A stretch of DNA of 64,000 nucleotides. Source: a virus. Of this stretch, positions 45,201 through 53,820 are shown one piece after another. Location of the stretch: IMG/VR virus record IMGVR_UViG_3300025543_000013, positions 1 to 64,000 of that record; one strand, 5' to 3'. Every line of letters begins with the position of its first letter. Positions within the stretch are counted from its first letter, which is position 1. The notes under the pieces are model-generated. The model saw only the letters and a list, made by a program, of their open reading frames with translations, did not search any database and was not told the origin of the DNA. Position numbers and translations under genes: made by a program.

Positions 45201-46182
45201 TATGTTTGCCGGTAGAGGAAACATCAAAACTGCATTTGTTGGAGCAATGAAAGATTTAGAAAATGCGATTGGTAAATTATCCAATCCACAAAAAGAAAAA
45301 ATATTTGGTAATGGAACCAAATGGATGAACTTGGAGGTTATATATCCACAAACAGCAAATGTAATCGATTATGATGTCGCAGAAATTATATTTCACGGAA
45401 CAATCGAATATGATAAAACCGGTAGACAAATAGGATATTCAAAAGAAGCAGCTCGTATGTTACAAGGTATGATACAACAAATAAACCAAAACATTCAAAA
45501 AAGATTTAAAATCGGTAAACCAAACTTTTTACAATTGAATAAAGTTCAAGATTTTAGTAAAAAGAAATCTACATTTTTAGGTAAATTAAATAAATTACAA
45601 GCACAATACGGATTAAAAGATAATGATAGATTAGGTCAGTATCACGAATCATTTTGGAGAGAATATATTTTTAATGCAGCAAAACAATTTAAAGTTTCGT
45701 TGAAACAAAATGAATTAGTAAATTTAACGAATCGTTGGGCATACTTTGATAAATCATATAAAGTTCCAGAAATCAAAGAAGACTTTAAAGACAGACCAGA
45801 ATTTATGAAATGGATATTAGATACAGATAAACTTGACCACAATAAAATGTGGAAAGAAAATATCAAACCATTTGAAATATTATTTTTTCAAGTAGGAGCA
45901 GAAATTCTAAAAAATATGTCAGGATTTTTAGCAGTATCACCGGATAAAGCAGTTCAAAAAATTAAACAAGATGTAACAAATGCATTAAAAGATTTACAAA
46001 AACCAGATAATGTAGAAAAGTTATCTAAATTAAAAACACAAATAGAAAAATTAGAAGCTATCGGGGGTTCAAGTGCAATCGTTCCAAGTGAAGGATTGGT
46101 ATTTAAATACAATGGTAGTCTTTACAAGTTTACCGGAGCATTTGCACCGATTAATCAAATACTCGGTAGTTTAAGATTTTAA
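42232..46182 (+). CDS. Multi-enzyme polyprotein: Ntn-hydrolase-like, HxGH nucleotidyltransferase and KxDG ligase-like domains
   Basis: 1316 residues from ATG 42232 (TAGGAG site). Residues ~100-395 resemble C45/choloylglycine-type Ntn hydrolases (Cys106 in HEC, then GKNRDR). Residues 405-490 are a helical module with SHAHKIQAAVAMEQRA. After K-V-N-E (538-541) comes a cytidylyltransferase-type domain: GRFQPFGPHH (555-564) and SSGTEIR (691-697). After L-I-E (907-909) the last domain has E-K-L-D-G (Lys951) and EGLVFK...YK (1287-1299), which match motifs I, IV and V of ATP-dependent ligases. Domain borders coincide with L/V-x-E sites. Activities are inferred from motifs only. Confidence 0.65.
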   Translation: MKSKLTEWLVKPYINEGVELDIEVGDDVLMGRFKNKRVKVKSIDWNDKGDLLINGRPALKFRKVDNDRKLLPTKKSGEDSIEPDSDRKGIDDEFPYYKTENTMHECIAFSKKFGDDIVLGKNRDRNYTPELKIVREISGNGIEVCYVQDQDTDWSEGMNSNGIGLVNSALFVKRDEKDYDKSKKKKAPSKDGIRIRHALSKDTLRDVVESLVKFDTGVKGHTIVSDGKKVVVIENTSRTKASVKIHDISNSVVRTNHGLEHPEQGYTRGPDRISSQLRLKNAQNIIDNESDYKKLFPKFYNHTQNKGPKYDVVRAQNKLWTSSQILMNLNKREMMLYLIPGAVKFIGVENKLPKGYDKKINLVVREYEHSPSDKYGTYVKTTEKPKPSAIKDKDIKVESFFGLEAKRIPRKKGQHQGSSSHSDLYTDENPKGTIHGLKFATVDDAKKSVSKIKGSGKSHAHKIQAAVAMEQRAREMGKTAQAAVYRSYINQMKKKTKEKNEGFFGLGAGDIPSPSRKMVKKMKKKGNTSVPYGSGYKKVNEQKSKIKKVIAIYPGRFQPFGPHHKKVFDALSSKFDDAYITTSNIKQPPRHPMNFNEKVRHMVKMGVPKNKIVQEKSPYVANNLLRKFDKDTTAVVYVFGAKDAGRLAGGTKKSGGKTYYQDLKSNINDLKGYEEHGYIYTAPHVNVSGISSGTEIRNLLGSPKFDEKKRQQIFKKTFGYFDQGLYNMLTNKFKKLFEFYQQPQVKKLLKEVSALGTHFNGSDLDDEGMYDFFGSIDDYVRVSPMHAEILGWELIGFPIRDTEDMMFTIMSDDYEKDRVDTTTFGRTINQNTRNTKSVDNPFPKYKEHMRNVVGNLGWEIIKFYGEESFTKMKDSPTLNKKDVYKGVDHIKDKLAEEFVEDVKKVFLIEGGAYGHMNHPFDDNNLTFSDLKNIIIYGLEGTLNREDNVSEKLDGQNLMVSWVDGNLRAARNKGHLKNGGKTAPTTAGIASMFAGRGNIKTAFVGAMKDLENAIGKLSNPQKEKIFGNGTKWMNLEVIYPQTANVIDYDVAEIIFHGTIEYDKTGRQIGYSKEAARMLQGMIQQINQNIQKRFKIGKPNFLQLNKVQDFSKKKSTFLGKLNKLQAQYGLKDNDRLGQYHESFWREYIFNAAKQFKVSLKQNELVNLTNRWAYFDKSYKVPEIKEDFKDRPEFMKWILDTDKLDHNKMWKENIKPFEILFFQVGAEILKNMSGFLAVSPDKAVQKIKQDVTNALKDLQKPDNVEKLSKLKTQIEKLEAIGGSSAIVPSEGLVFKYNGSLYKFTGAFAPINQILGSLRF

Positions 46183-46194
46183 GGAGAATAGGTT

Positions 46195-46767
46195 ATGGCA
46201 AATTATAGTAAAGATTCAGAAAGACAAAATAAAGCACTCAAAGATTTAATGGGTGGTAAACAATATGAAAAAAATTATACACAAGTCGGATATCAACCTA
46301 AGGTAGAAAATCGTGGTGGAGAAACCAGAAAATCAGAATTAACAGATGTTATGGCATCAGTAAGAATGCCTTGGTTTTGTCCTAAGTGTCAGAAGGCAAT
46401 GAAGAAAAGACTTGATGACAAATTTTGGAGAATTGCAGGACATTGTTTTGATTGTCAAATAGAAATGGAAAACAAAATGAGAATTAAAGATTATTCTGAA
46501 TATGAAAAATATGCACAGAAAAAAGTATTGGAAAATCAAAAAGCATATTTAAAAGATTTAGAACAAAGTATTGATGAATTTGAAAAAACAGGTGGTAAAC
46601 AAGAATGGTTTAATCAAGTTGGTGTCAACACACCAGAACTTCAAAAAGAAAAATGGGAAATGGGTAAAGAAAATTTTGAATCAATGGTTAAAGAAGCAAA
46701 AGATTTTATACGAGAAAAGAAACAACTCGTTGAAGACGCAGAAAAACAACTAACAGGAGTTAAATAA
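46195..46767 (+). CDS. Zinc-ribbon hypothetical protein
   Basis: 190 residues. FCPKCQKAM...HCFDCQIEM gives two C-x-x-C knuckles about 24 residues apart, a zinc ribbon. The rest is charged and helical (long E/K-rich C-terminus). The position just before gp17 is where T4 has the small terminase gp16, but nothing in the sequence shows that role. AAGGAG ribosome site. Confidence 0.55.
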   Translation: MANYSKDSERQNKALKDLMGGKQYEKNYTQVGYQPKVENRGGETRKSELTDVMASVRMPWFCPKCQKAMKKRLDDKFWRIAGHCFDCQIEMENKMRIKDYSEYEKYAQKKVLENQKAYLKDLEQSIDEFEKTGGKQEWFNQVGVNTPELQKEKWEMGKENFESMVKEAKDFIREKKQLVEDAEKQLTGVK

Positions 46768-47048
46768 TGAATATCATTCAAATGATACTAAACCTATTCT
46801 TTGGTGGAAATAAGAAAAAAGAAGTCAAAGAATTAGACAAAGCAATCAAAGCAAAAGACCAAGAAGTTAAAGAACTTGAAAAAGAAGTAGAAGTTCTTGA
46901 GTCAAAGAAAAAAGTTAACAAAAAAGAAGTAGCTAAATTAAAAAGAAAAGTCACTACTACTAAAAAAGAAATTGAAAAAGCATCAGAAGCAGTCAAAGAA
47001 GATAATGCTGATGACGCAGTAAAATTTTTGAAGAAATTCAGTAAGTAG
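46767..47048 (+). CDS. Short coiled-coil protein with hydrophobic N-terminus
   Basis: 93 residues. MNIIQMILNLFFGG could be a membrane-inserting or amphipathic helix; the remainder is a Lys/Glu heptad coiled coil (EVKELEKEVEVLE). A membrane-anchored lysis accessory or a head-core component would both fit. Overlaps the zinc-ribbon gene by one base. Confidence 0.5.
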   Translation: MNIIQMILNLFFGGNKKKEVKELDKAIKAKDQEVKELEKEVEVLESKKKVNKKEVAKLKRKVTTTKKEIEKASEAVKEDNADDAVKFLKKFSK

Positions 47049-47052
47049 TATA

Positions 47053-47059
47053 TATTTAT
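47053..47059 (+). promoter_or_regulatory. ATATTTAT box before the secreted coiled-coil gene
   Basis: TATATATTTATATAT, only four bases from ATG 47064, the same very short spacing as the copy at 12034. No ribosome site fits between, so a leaderless message is again possible. Confidence 0.35.
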
Positions 47060-47063
47060 ATAT

Positions 47064-47444
47064 ATGAGATATTTAATTTACATATTATTTTTTGGATTAG
47101 TTTTTTCACAAGACGCAACCAAAACCTACACTTTTACCGAAGATGAAGTTTTGGGATTCACTAATCGTATCAAAGAATTAGAACTAAAAGATAGTTTGAA
47201 TGTTTCTTTGGTAATGGATTTAGAATCACAAATCAAATTATATGAGGAAAACTCAGTAATTGATTCAATGTTGATTGAGAATAAAACTAATCAAATTAAT
47301 CTACTGAAAGACACCACCAAACTTCTTGAACAAAAAGTAAAACTCGTTCAACCTAAATGGTATGAAAACAAATGGTTATACTTTACATATGGAGTTTTGA
47401 TGACTGCTACATCAGTTAAGTTAGCAGGTCAAATAGTAGATTAA
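47064..47444 (+). CDS. Exported or membrane-bound coiled-coil protein
   Basis: 126 residues. The N-terminal YLIYILFFGLVFSQ reads as a signal peptide or signal anchor (cleavage possible after Ser-Gln); the middle is a coiled coil with many Leu/Ile/Asp; the C-terminus has YFTYGVLMTATSVKLAG, a second likely membrane helix. This layout resembles phage lysis accessory (spanin-type) proteins in general outline, but no specific family is recognised. It ends at the first base of the terminase gene. Confidence 0.5.
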   Translation: MRYLIYILFFGLVFSQDATKTYTFTEDEVLGFTNRIKELELKDSLNVSLVMDLESQIKLYEENSVIDSMLIENKTNQINLLKDTTKLLEQKVKLVQPKWYENKWLYFTYGVLMTATSVKLAGQIVD

Positions 47445-49015
47445 TGGCAGAACAAATAAAAGAAGTAATCAAAGCCGAATATATAAAGTGTGCACAAGAC
47501 CCAGCATACTTTATGAAAAAGTTTTGTATGATACAACACCCGATACGAGGAAAAATACCTTTTGAGTTGTATGATTTCCAAGAGAAAACGGTTCGTGAAT
47601 TTAAAGACAATCGTTTTAACATTATTTTGAAATCAAGACAATTGGGTATTTCTACTTTATCCGCCGGTTATTCTTTGTGGTTGATGACATTTTTCCAAGA
47701 TAAAAACATCTTGGTAATTGCAACCAAACAAGAAGTAGCCAAAAACTTGGTAACGAAAGTTCGTGTTATGCACGCAAATTTACCGAGTTGGTTGAAACAA
47801 AGATGTGTTGAGGACAATAAATTAAATCTTCGTTATATGAATGGTAGTCAAATCAAGGCAGTATCATCAGGACCAGAGGCCGCTCGTTCGGAAGCTCTAT
47901 CTTTGTTGATATTAGATGAGGCAGCATTCATTGACAAGATTGACGAAATATGGACTGCGTCACAACAAACCTTGACAACCGGTGGTAGTTGTATCGCTTT
48001 ATCAACACCGAATGGTGTGGGTAATTGGTTTCACAAAACTTGGATAGATGCTGAAGAAGCAACCGGTATGTTTAATCCGATTAAACTACATTGGACGGTT
48101 CATCCAGATAGAACTCAAGAGTGGAGAGATGAACAAGATACTTTACTTGGGCCAAGTTCAGCAGCACAAGAATGTGATTGTGACTTCTTGACTTCTGGTA
48201 CTGGGGTAATTGACCCAATCATTTTGGAAAAAATGAGAAAAAGTTTATGTATTGACCCAATAGAAAAAAGAGGTATCGATAGTAATATGTGGGTTTGGGA
48301 ACCACCAAACTATTCAAAAGATTATTTGGTATGTGCTGATGTGGGTCGTGGAGATTCAGCAGACTATTCTGCATTTCACGTGATTGAGTTAGAAACTTTA
48401 ACACAAGTGGCAGAATATAAAGGTCGTATCAATACAAAAGATTTTGGTAATATGTTGGTTAGTGTGGCAACAGAATATAATGATGCTTTACTAATTATAG
48501 AAAACAACAATATTGGTTGGGCAACAATCCAACAGGTAATCGATAGAGATTATCCAAATTTATTTTATACAAGTAAAGACTTACAATATGTTGATGTTCA
48601 ACATCAAGTCACGAATAAACATTATCGTGAAGAAAAAAATATGGTGGCCGGTTTTTCAACGACTTCTAAGACCAGACCACTAATTATTAGTAAGTTAGAA
48701 GAATTTTTTAGAGAAGAAAGTGTAGTGATTCGTTCAAATCGTTTGATTGATGAATTATTGACTTTCGTCTATATAAATAACAGAGCACAAGCGATGAACG
48801 GATACAATGATGATTTAGTTATGTCGTTTGCAATTGGACTTTGGGTTCGTGATACGGCATTAAGACTACGAACACAAGGTGTGGAATTAACAAAGAAAAC
48901 TCTATCCAAAATGATGGATAATCAGGGTTTATACACTCAAGAAGACGCAAGAAAAAATGATTCTTGGGAGTGGGACACAGGAAAAAATAAAGAGTCATTA
49001 GATTGGCTTTTATAA
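47444..49015 (+). CDS. 17: Terminase large subunit gp17
   Basis: 523 residues (T4 gp17 has 610). The ATPase half carries SRQLGIST (64-71, Walker A-like, as in T4-type terminases) and LLILDEAA (Asp158-Glu159, Walker B). The nuclease half carries ADVGRGDSADYSAF (298-311, first metal Asp) and further acidic residues. It packages DNA through the portal and cuts headful ends. It is followed after 13 bases by the portal gene; the sheath and tube genes that separate 17 and 20 in T4 are not here. Confidence 0.95.
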   Translation: MAEQIKEVIKAEYIKCAQDPAYFMKKFCMIQHPIRGKIPFELYDFQEKTVREFKDNRFNIILKSRQLGISTLSAGYSLWLMTFFQDKNILVIATKQEVAKNLVTKVRVMHANLPSWLKQRCVEDNKLNLRYMNGSQIKAVSSGPEAARSEALSLLILDEAAFIDKIDEIWTASQQTLTTGGSCIALSTPNGVGNWFHKTWIDAEEATGMFNPIKLHWTVHPDRTQEWRDEQDTLLGPSSAAQECDCDFLTSGTGVIDPIILEKMRKSLCIDPIEKRGIDSNMWVWEPPNYSKDYLVCADVGRGDSADYSAFHVIELETLTQVAEYKGRINTKDFGNMLVSVATEYNDALLIIENNNIGWATIQQVIDRDYPNLFYTSKDLQYVDVQHQVTNKHYREEKNMVAGFSTTSKTRPLIISKLEEFFREESVVIRSNRLIDELLTFVYINNRAQAMNGYNDDLVMSFAIGLWVRDTALRLRTQGVELTKKTLSKMMDNQGLYTQEDARKNDSWEWDTGKNKESLDWLL

Positions 49016-49028
49016 AGTGAGGTAAAAA

Positions 49029-50891
49029 ATGGCAGATACAACATTATTTGGGAGACTACGAAGATTATTTGCAACAAATGTAATTGTTCGTAATGTCGGT
49101 GGTAAAAAACTAAAAATCGCCGATACAGACCAAGTTCAAAAACAGGTTAAATCACACCTTGTTGATAGATATACAAAACTACACAACAACTTAGATTTAG
49201 TCGGAACAGGTTATTCCACCGTTCATCAAATAATGGCGGCAAGATTGGCATTATTCAAAGATTATGAGTCAATGGATTCCGACCCAATTATTTCATCAGC
49301 GTTGGACATTTATTCAGATGAATCCACTATGAAAGGTGAATACGGAGATGTAATTAAGATTAAATCTGAAAATGAAAACATTAAAGAAATTCTACATAAT
49401 TTGTTTTATGATATTATGAATGTTGAGTTCAATTTATGGCCTTGGGTTCGTAATATGGTAAAGTATGGAGATTTCTTTTTATACTTAGATGTTCAAGAAC
49501 AATATGGTATTACCAATGTAGTTCCATTATCACCTTATGAAATCATAAGAGCAGAAGGTGAAGACCCAACTAATCCTTATTATACAAAATTTTATTTAGA
49601 AAGTATTGAAGGAGCACACCCTTACTTCGGACAACAAAGAAGTGGTAAAGGAAAAATAGAATTTGAAAATTTCCAAATTGCACATTTTAGAATGGCTAAT
49701 GATAGTAATTTCTTACCTTATGGTAAATCTATGATTGAATCTACTCGTAAAATTTGGAAACAATTAACACTTATGGAAGACGCAATGTTAATTCACAGAA
49801 TTATGAGAGCACCTTCTAAACGAGTATTCAAAATTGATATTGGAAACATTCCACCAAATGAAGTTGACAATTATATGCAAAGAATTATCAACAAGATGAA
49901 GAAAACACCATTTGTTGATGAATCAACCGGTGAATATAATTTAAAATACAATATACAAAACTTAACAGAAGATTTCTTCTTACCGGTTCGTGGTGGAGAT
50001 TCAGGAACAGAAATCAATGAATTAGGTGGTATTGATTATGATTCAACCGAAGATGTTGAATATCTAAAAAGTAAACTTTTAGCATCACTAAGAGTACCGA
50101 AAGCATTCTTAGGATTTGATGAAAATGTTGGTGGTAAAGCAACCTTAGCAGCAGAAGATGTTAGATTCGCAAGAACCATTGAAAGAATACAAAGAATTAT
50201 TGTAAGTGAATTAACAAAGATAGCAGTTGTTCACTTGTATTCACAAGGATACACCGACGCAGACTTGGTAAACTTTGAATTAGAATTAGCAAGTCCTTCA
50301 ACAATGTATGAACAAGAAAAGATTGAATTATGGGGACAGAAAGTTACATTGGCTCGTGATATGTTGAGTGATAAAATTCTACCTTATAATTGGATTTATG
50401 ATAACATTTTTAATTTTTCACAAGAAGAAAAAATTCAAATTGAAAATGAAATCATTGAAGACCAAAAACAAAAATTCAGACACTCACAGATTGAAATGGA
50501 AGGTAATGACCCAATGAATACCGGTGAGGCAGTAGGAACACCAAGTAGTATGGCAACTATCGGTATCGGTGCAGAAGACCAAGCAACACCACCCGAAACC
50601 GCAGCAGGTTCCATATTCGACCCAATGTATGACGGAGAAGACGACAGACCAGAAGACCAACAAGGTGGTCGTCCACAAGAGATGAACCACTATGGAAAAG
50701 ATAGTGGAGCAAGAGGTCGTGACCCATTAGGGAAACAAACTAAAAACAGACGACCTTTAGCACTCGCTCACTACGACGCATTAAAGAAAACAATGGGTAA
50801 TAAGTCAAAGGACATACTGAACGAAACCAAACAAGTAGATGAATTAAAAGAAGAATATAATGAATATACTAAGGAAAACGGAGAGAAATAA
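49029..50891 (+). CDS. 20: Portal vertex protein gp20
   Basis: 620 residues (T4: 524). SMDSDPIISSALDIYSDE (opening pattern D-P-hydrophobic-x-x-A-hydrophobic-x-x-Y-x-D), FRMANDSNFLPYGKS, YMQRIINKMKK and GGKATLAAEDVRFARTIERIQ are conserved in T4-type portals. The C-terminal ~100 residues are hydrophilic, Gly/Pro/Asp-rich and longer than in T4. Forms the dodecameric DNA channel and initiates head assembly. Confidence 0.93.
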   Translation: MADTTLFGRLRRLFATNVIVRNVGGKKLKIADTDQVQKQVKSHLVDRYTKLHNNLDLVGTGYSTVHQIMAARLALFKDYESMDSDPIISSALDIYSDESTMKGEYGDVIKIKSENENIKEILHNLFYDIMNVEFNLWPWVRNMVKYGDFFLYLDVQEQYGITNVVPLSPYEIIRAEGEDPTNPYYTKFYLESIEGAHPYFGQQRSGKGKIEFENFQIAHFRMANDSNFLPYGKSMIESTRKIWKQLTLMEDAMLIHRIMRAPSKRVFKIDIGNIPPNEVDNYMQRIINKMKKTPFVDESTGEYNLKYNIQNLTEDFFLPVRGGDSGTEINELGGIDYDSTEDVEYLKSKLLASLRVPKAFLGFDENVGGKATLAAEDVRFARTIERIQRIIVSELTKIAVVHLYSQGYTDADLVNFELELASPSTMYEQEKIELWGQKVTLARDMLSDKILPYNWIYDNIFNFSQEEKIQIENEIIEDQKQKFRHSQIEMEGNDPMNTGEAVGTPSSMATIGIGAEDQATPPETAAGSIFDPMYDGEDDRPEDQQGGRPQEMNHYGKDSGARGRDPLGKQTKNRRPLALAHYDALKKTMGNKSKDILNETKQVDELKEEYNEYTKENGEK

Positions 50892-50913
50892 TACCGATTT
50901 TTCCTAAGTTTTA

Positions 50914-50920
50914 TATTTAT
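50914..50920 (+). promoter_or_regulatory. ATATTTAT box before the prohead core gene
   Basis: TTATATTTATTATTGATAAA follows the portal stop by 22 bases; ATG 50956 is 35 bases downstream with TTTGGAG between. It would start the scaffold/protease transcription unit. Confidence 0.5.
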
Positions 50921-50955
50921 TATTGATAAAAAACACAAAATACTTTGGAGCTCAA

Positions 50956-51828
50956 ATGTCTTATGTAAAACATAATAAGATAAAGAATACAGGTATTCTT
51001 TATGAACTTTTATCTCGTCAAATTACTGTTGATGTGATAAATGACACAAAAAATCCTAAGTCAGTTAAATTATTTAAAGAATTTTTTAATAAAAATACTG
51101 AATTAGGTAAAGAATACGAATTATATTCAATCTTATTGAATAAAAAATACAAAAACTTGACTCACGCATCTTCTTTATTAGAAGCAGTAGTCAAAAGTCG
51201 TCGTAAATTGTCAAATCGTCGTTTGGCAAATGAAAAATTCAATCTAATTAAAACAATTAAAGAAAATTACGACATCAAAGAATTCTTCAATACAAGAATT
51301 CCTAACTTTAAAGTATTGGCATCGGTTTATCGTGTTTTTCAAACAGAAACCGGCAAAGAAGACTTTGGCCCATTAGCAAAAACAGATTCATCAATCACCA
51401 TAACTGAACATATTACTCAAACTAAACAAACAAGAGTGAAAAAACAAGTTATGAGTGAATATTCTTCACAAGAAAAAGATTTAAGATTGTTAAGTTATCA
51501 GTTATTAGTGGATAAGTTTAATAAAAAGTATAAGTCTTTAAATGAAAGTCAAAAAAACTTGTTGAAACAATATATCAACAATGTATCTAATACAAATTCA
51601 TTAAAAGAATTTATAGATTCAGAAGTAATCAAAGTCAAGAGAGCTCTAAAGACACTACTTCCAAAGATAGATGACAAGATTACAAAAATTAAACTTTCAG
51701 AAGCTATTAACTACACAGACGAAGCCACAAAAGGTAAAGTCGTGAAAGATAAACACGTGGTTGCATTGATGAGATACTATGAACTTATTAAGGAAATAAA
51801 AAATGTCCAATCACGACAAAATAGCTAA
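50956..51828 (+). CDS. Conserved head-module protein between gp20 and gp21 (prohead core candidate)
   Basis: 290 residues from ATG 50956 (TTGGAG site). It opens SYVKHNKIKNTGILYELLSRQ and is Lys/Asn/Leu-rich and helical throughout, with KIKLSEAIN near the end. In T4 the core genes 67 and 68 lie here; this protein is longer and I see no clear similarity to them. Location and helical charge support a core or internal head role. Overlaps the next gene by 26 bases. Confidence 0.55.
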   Translation: MSYVKHNKIKNTGILYELLSRQITVDVINDTKNPKSVKLFKEFFNKNTELGKEYELYSILLNKKYKNLTHASSLLEAVVKSRRKLSNRRLANEKFNLIKTIKENYDIKEFFNTRIPNFKVLASVYRVFQTETGKEDFGPLAKTDSSITITEHITQTKQTRVKKQVMSEYSSQEKDLRLLSYQLLVDKFNKKYKSLNESQKNLLKQYINNVSNTNSLKEFIDSEVIKVKRALKTLLPKIDDKITKIKLSEAINYTDEATKGKVVKDKHVVALMRYYELIKEIKNVQSRQNS

Positions 51829-53197
51829 ACTCAAAGAAATCATTAGACACTTAGTTGTTCAAGAACTAAGAAAAGATGATATCGAAGAAGCATCAACAAC
51901 TGCTTCTGCCGGTGCAGCAAATCCAATGGGAACCGGTATTCATTACGATACACCAAAAGCATTCTCAAGTGGTTCAGCAGTTGGACACAAAAGTCCAGAA
52001 GTCGGTGGATATAAAAAAATCAAAGAAGATAAAGACATTGGTCACCAAGACGACGAACCAGATATGTTGAAATCTACTGCATTGGAAATCCAAGAGTATG
52101 GTAAAAAACTATACGACGCATTAGATAAATACGACAAGATGGAAGACGAAGTTGATTTTCCTAATTGGTGGCAGTCAAAACTAATCGTTGCAAAAGATTA
52201 TCTACAAAAAGCATATCATTATTTAAATTCAGAAGAAAAGAAAGACGGAGTTCAAGAATCAATCACCGGTTCAGACAGAAAAGAATTACTACAAATCGGT
52301 AAAGAAATCAAAGATAACTTGATAAAACATCATTCAGGTCTTAGTGGAAATGAAAGAATGTTGACACAAGCAATAGGTTCAACATTTATGTCTATGGGAT
52401 TTTCACCAGATAACAAAAATTATCAAAACTACAAAAAATACTTTCCAAAAAACTTTAATAGTTCATCAGTTCAAAAATTAGCTGGTATACTACAAAAGGA
52501 AAAAGATACCGTTAGAGCAACATTTTTTAAACAAGTTGTTAAAGAATCAATAAATGAAAAAACATCACCAAACGAAATGTATGATGATATGGTAAAAACT
52601 TTAAACACATCAAATCAAAAAAAGGCATTACAAAGATTAATAGATGAGTTTGAAATCGGTAGAGTTTATTATATGTTTTCAACAAATAGACGAGGATTTT
52701 TCCAAGCAGTTTTAACCGCAGAAGCATTGATGAAAGCAAAAAATCTAAAAGAAGTCACTCAACAAGAAATTGATGCGGTAAACAAACTTGTTAAAAGTTT
52801 TGATGTATTACGAAAAGAATATCAAAAAATCACCAACACAGGTGATAAAACACTTAAAGACAAAATATTCAATAATTATTATGAATATATCCAAGTGGCT
52901 CAAAAAGAAATGGAAAGACTTGCAGGAATTTTAAAAACCAAACAAATGATAGGTGAGGGTCGTTATCACGAATGGAGAAACGACGAATCCCTAACACCAA
53001 AACAAAAGATTGGTCAATCCGTAAAAGAAATTAGAGATTCATTAAACGAATTAGACAAAACAATCAAAATGAATTTAAAATTAAAAACAGAATTAAATAT
53101 GAGTTCTCAAGATTATTGGAAGAACACACACAAAGCACTAACCAAAATTTCTGAAAGGTTAGTTAAAATGGCAAACAAAGTAGGAAATTTAAAATAA
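51803..53197 (+). CDS. Modular internal head protein candidate upstream of the protease
   Basis: 464 residues. The helical start (KIAKLKEIIRHLVVQE) ends in V-Q-E and is followed by EASTTASAGAANPMGTG, a Gly/Ala/Ser module. Later junctions read QESITG (about 153) and KESINEKTS (about 248), close to the ESVNEA linkers of the protein at 54219. The C-terminal module RYHEWRNDESLTPKQK with IRDSLNELDK recurs in marine phages in my memory. Helical and charged overall. Probable substrate of gp21. Confidence 0.55.
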   Translation: MSNHDKIAKLKEIIRHLVVQELRKDDIEEASTTASAGAANPMGTGIHYDTPKAFSSGSAVGHKSPEVGGYKKIKEDKDIGHQDDEPDMLKSTALEIQEYGKKLYDALDKYDKMEDEVDFPNWWQSKLIVAKDYLQKAYHYLNSEEKKDGVQESITGSDRKELLQIGKEIKDNLIKHHSGLSGNERMLTQAIGSTFMSMGFSPDNKNYQNYKKYFPKNFNSSSVQKLAGILQKEKDTVRATFFKQVVKESINEKTSPNEMYDDMVKTLNTSNQKKALQRLIDEFEIGRVYYMFSTNRRGFFQAVLTAEALMKAKNLKEVTQQEIDAVNKLVKSFDVLRKEYQKITNTGDKTLKDKIFNNYYEYIQVAQKEMERLAGILKTKQMIGEGRYHEWRNDESLTPKQKIGQSVKEIRDSLNELDKTIKMNLKLKTELNMSSQDYWKNTHKALTKISERLVKMANKVGNLK

Positions 53198-53820
53198 TGA
53201 AACAAGTTATCGTAGATTACACACCATTTAATGTTTCAGCAACTCAAATCAATGAGTCAATGAAAGAAAACAACGGAAAGTTGATTGTAAAAGGTGTATT
53301 ACAAAGAGCAGAAGCAAAAAATCAAAATGGTAGAGTATATCCAAGAGATATTTTAGTTCGTGAATCTAAAAAATACAACGAAAATTTTGTAAGTCAAAAC
53401 AGAGCACTCGGTGAATTAGACCACCCAGATAGTTCCGTAGTTAATTTACAAAATGTTTCTCACAATGTCAAGGAAATGCATTTCGAAGGTGACAATTTAG
53501 TCGGAACCGTAGAAATCTTGACAACACCAAGTGGTAATATCTTAAAAGAGCTATTTAGAAATGGTATCAAATTAGGTATTAGTTCACGAGGATTGGGTAG
53601 TGTCGAAATGGTACAAGAAGCCAACGGAGACACCGTATCAAAAGTCGGTGATGACTTTGAATTAATCGCTTTTGATTTTGTTTCCAATCCTTCAACTCAC
53701 GGAGCATTCTTATATCCACAAAAAATGAATGAGTCCGTAGACAACACCTTAACCGGTAGAACTTGTGGAGATTATTGTAAGGCAGAAAATATAATTAATT
53801 CAATTATTAGAGGCGAATAA
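53197..53820 (+). CDS. 21: Prohead core protease gp21
   Basis: 207 residues, near T4 length (212). ELDHPD (His76) and GISSRGLGS (Ser129/Ser130 region) are the catalytic His and Ser segments of the S80 (U9) herpesvirus-like fold proteases, and FDFVSNPSTHGA is the conserved C-terminal strand. INE at 18-20 and MNE near residue 179 could be self-processing sites. It cuts scaffold, capsid and internal proteins after [L/I]-x-E in T4. The start overlaps the previous stop by one base. Confidence 0.92.
   Translation: MKQVIVDYTPFNVSATQINESMKENNGKLIVKGVLQRAEAKNQNGRVYPRDILVRESKKYNENFVSQNRALGELDHPDSSVVNLQNVSHNVKEMHFEGDNLVGTVEILTTPSGNILKELFRNGIKLGISSRGLGSVEMVQEANGDTVSKVGDDFELIAFDFVSNPSTHGAFLYPQKMNESVDNTLTGRTCGDYCKAENIINSIIRGE

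Noticed and set aside
46195-47048. Small terminase gp16 candidates upstream of gp17
   Set aside because: Position fits, but the zinc ribbon and the short coiled coil show no specific similarity to gp16 that I can recognise.
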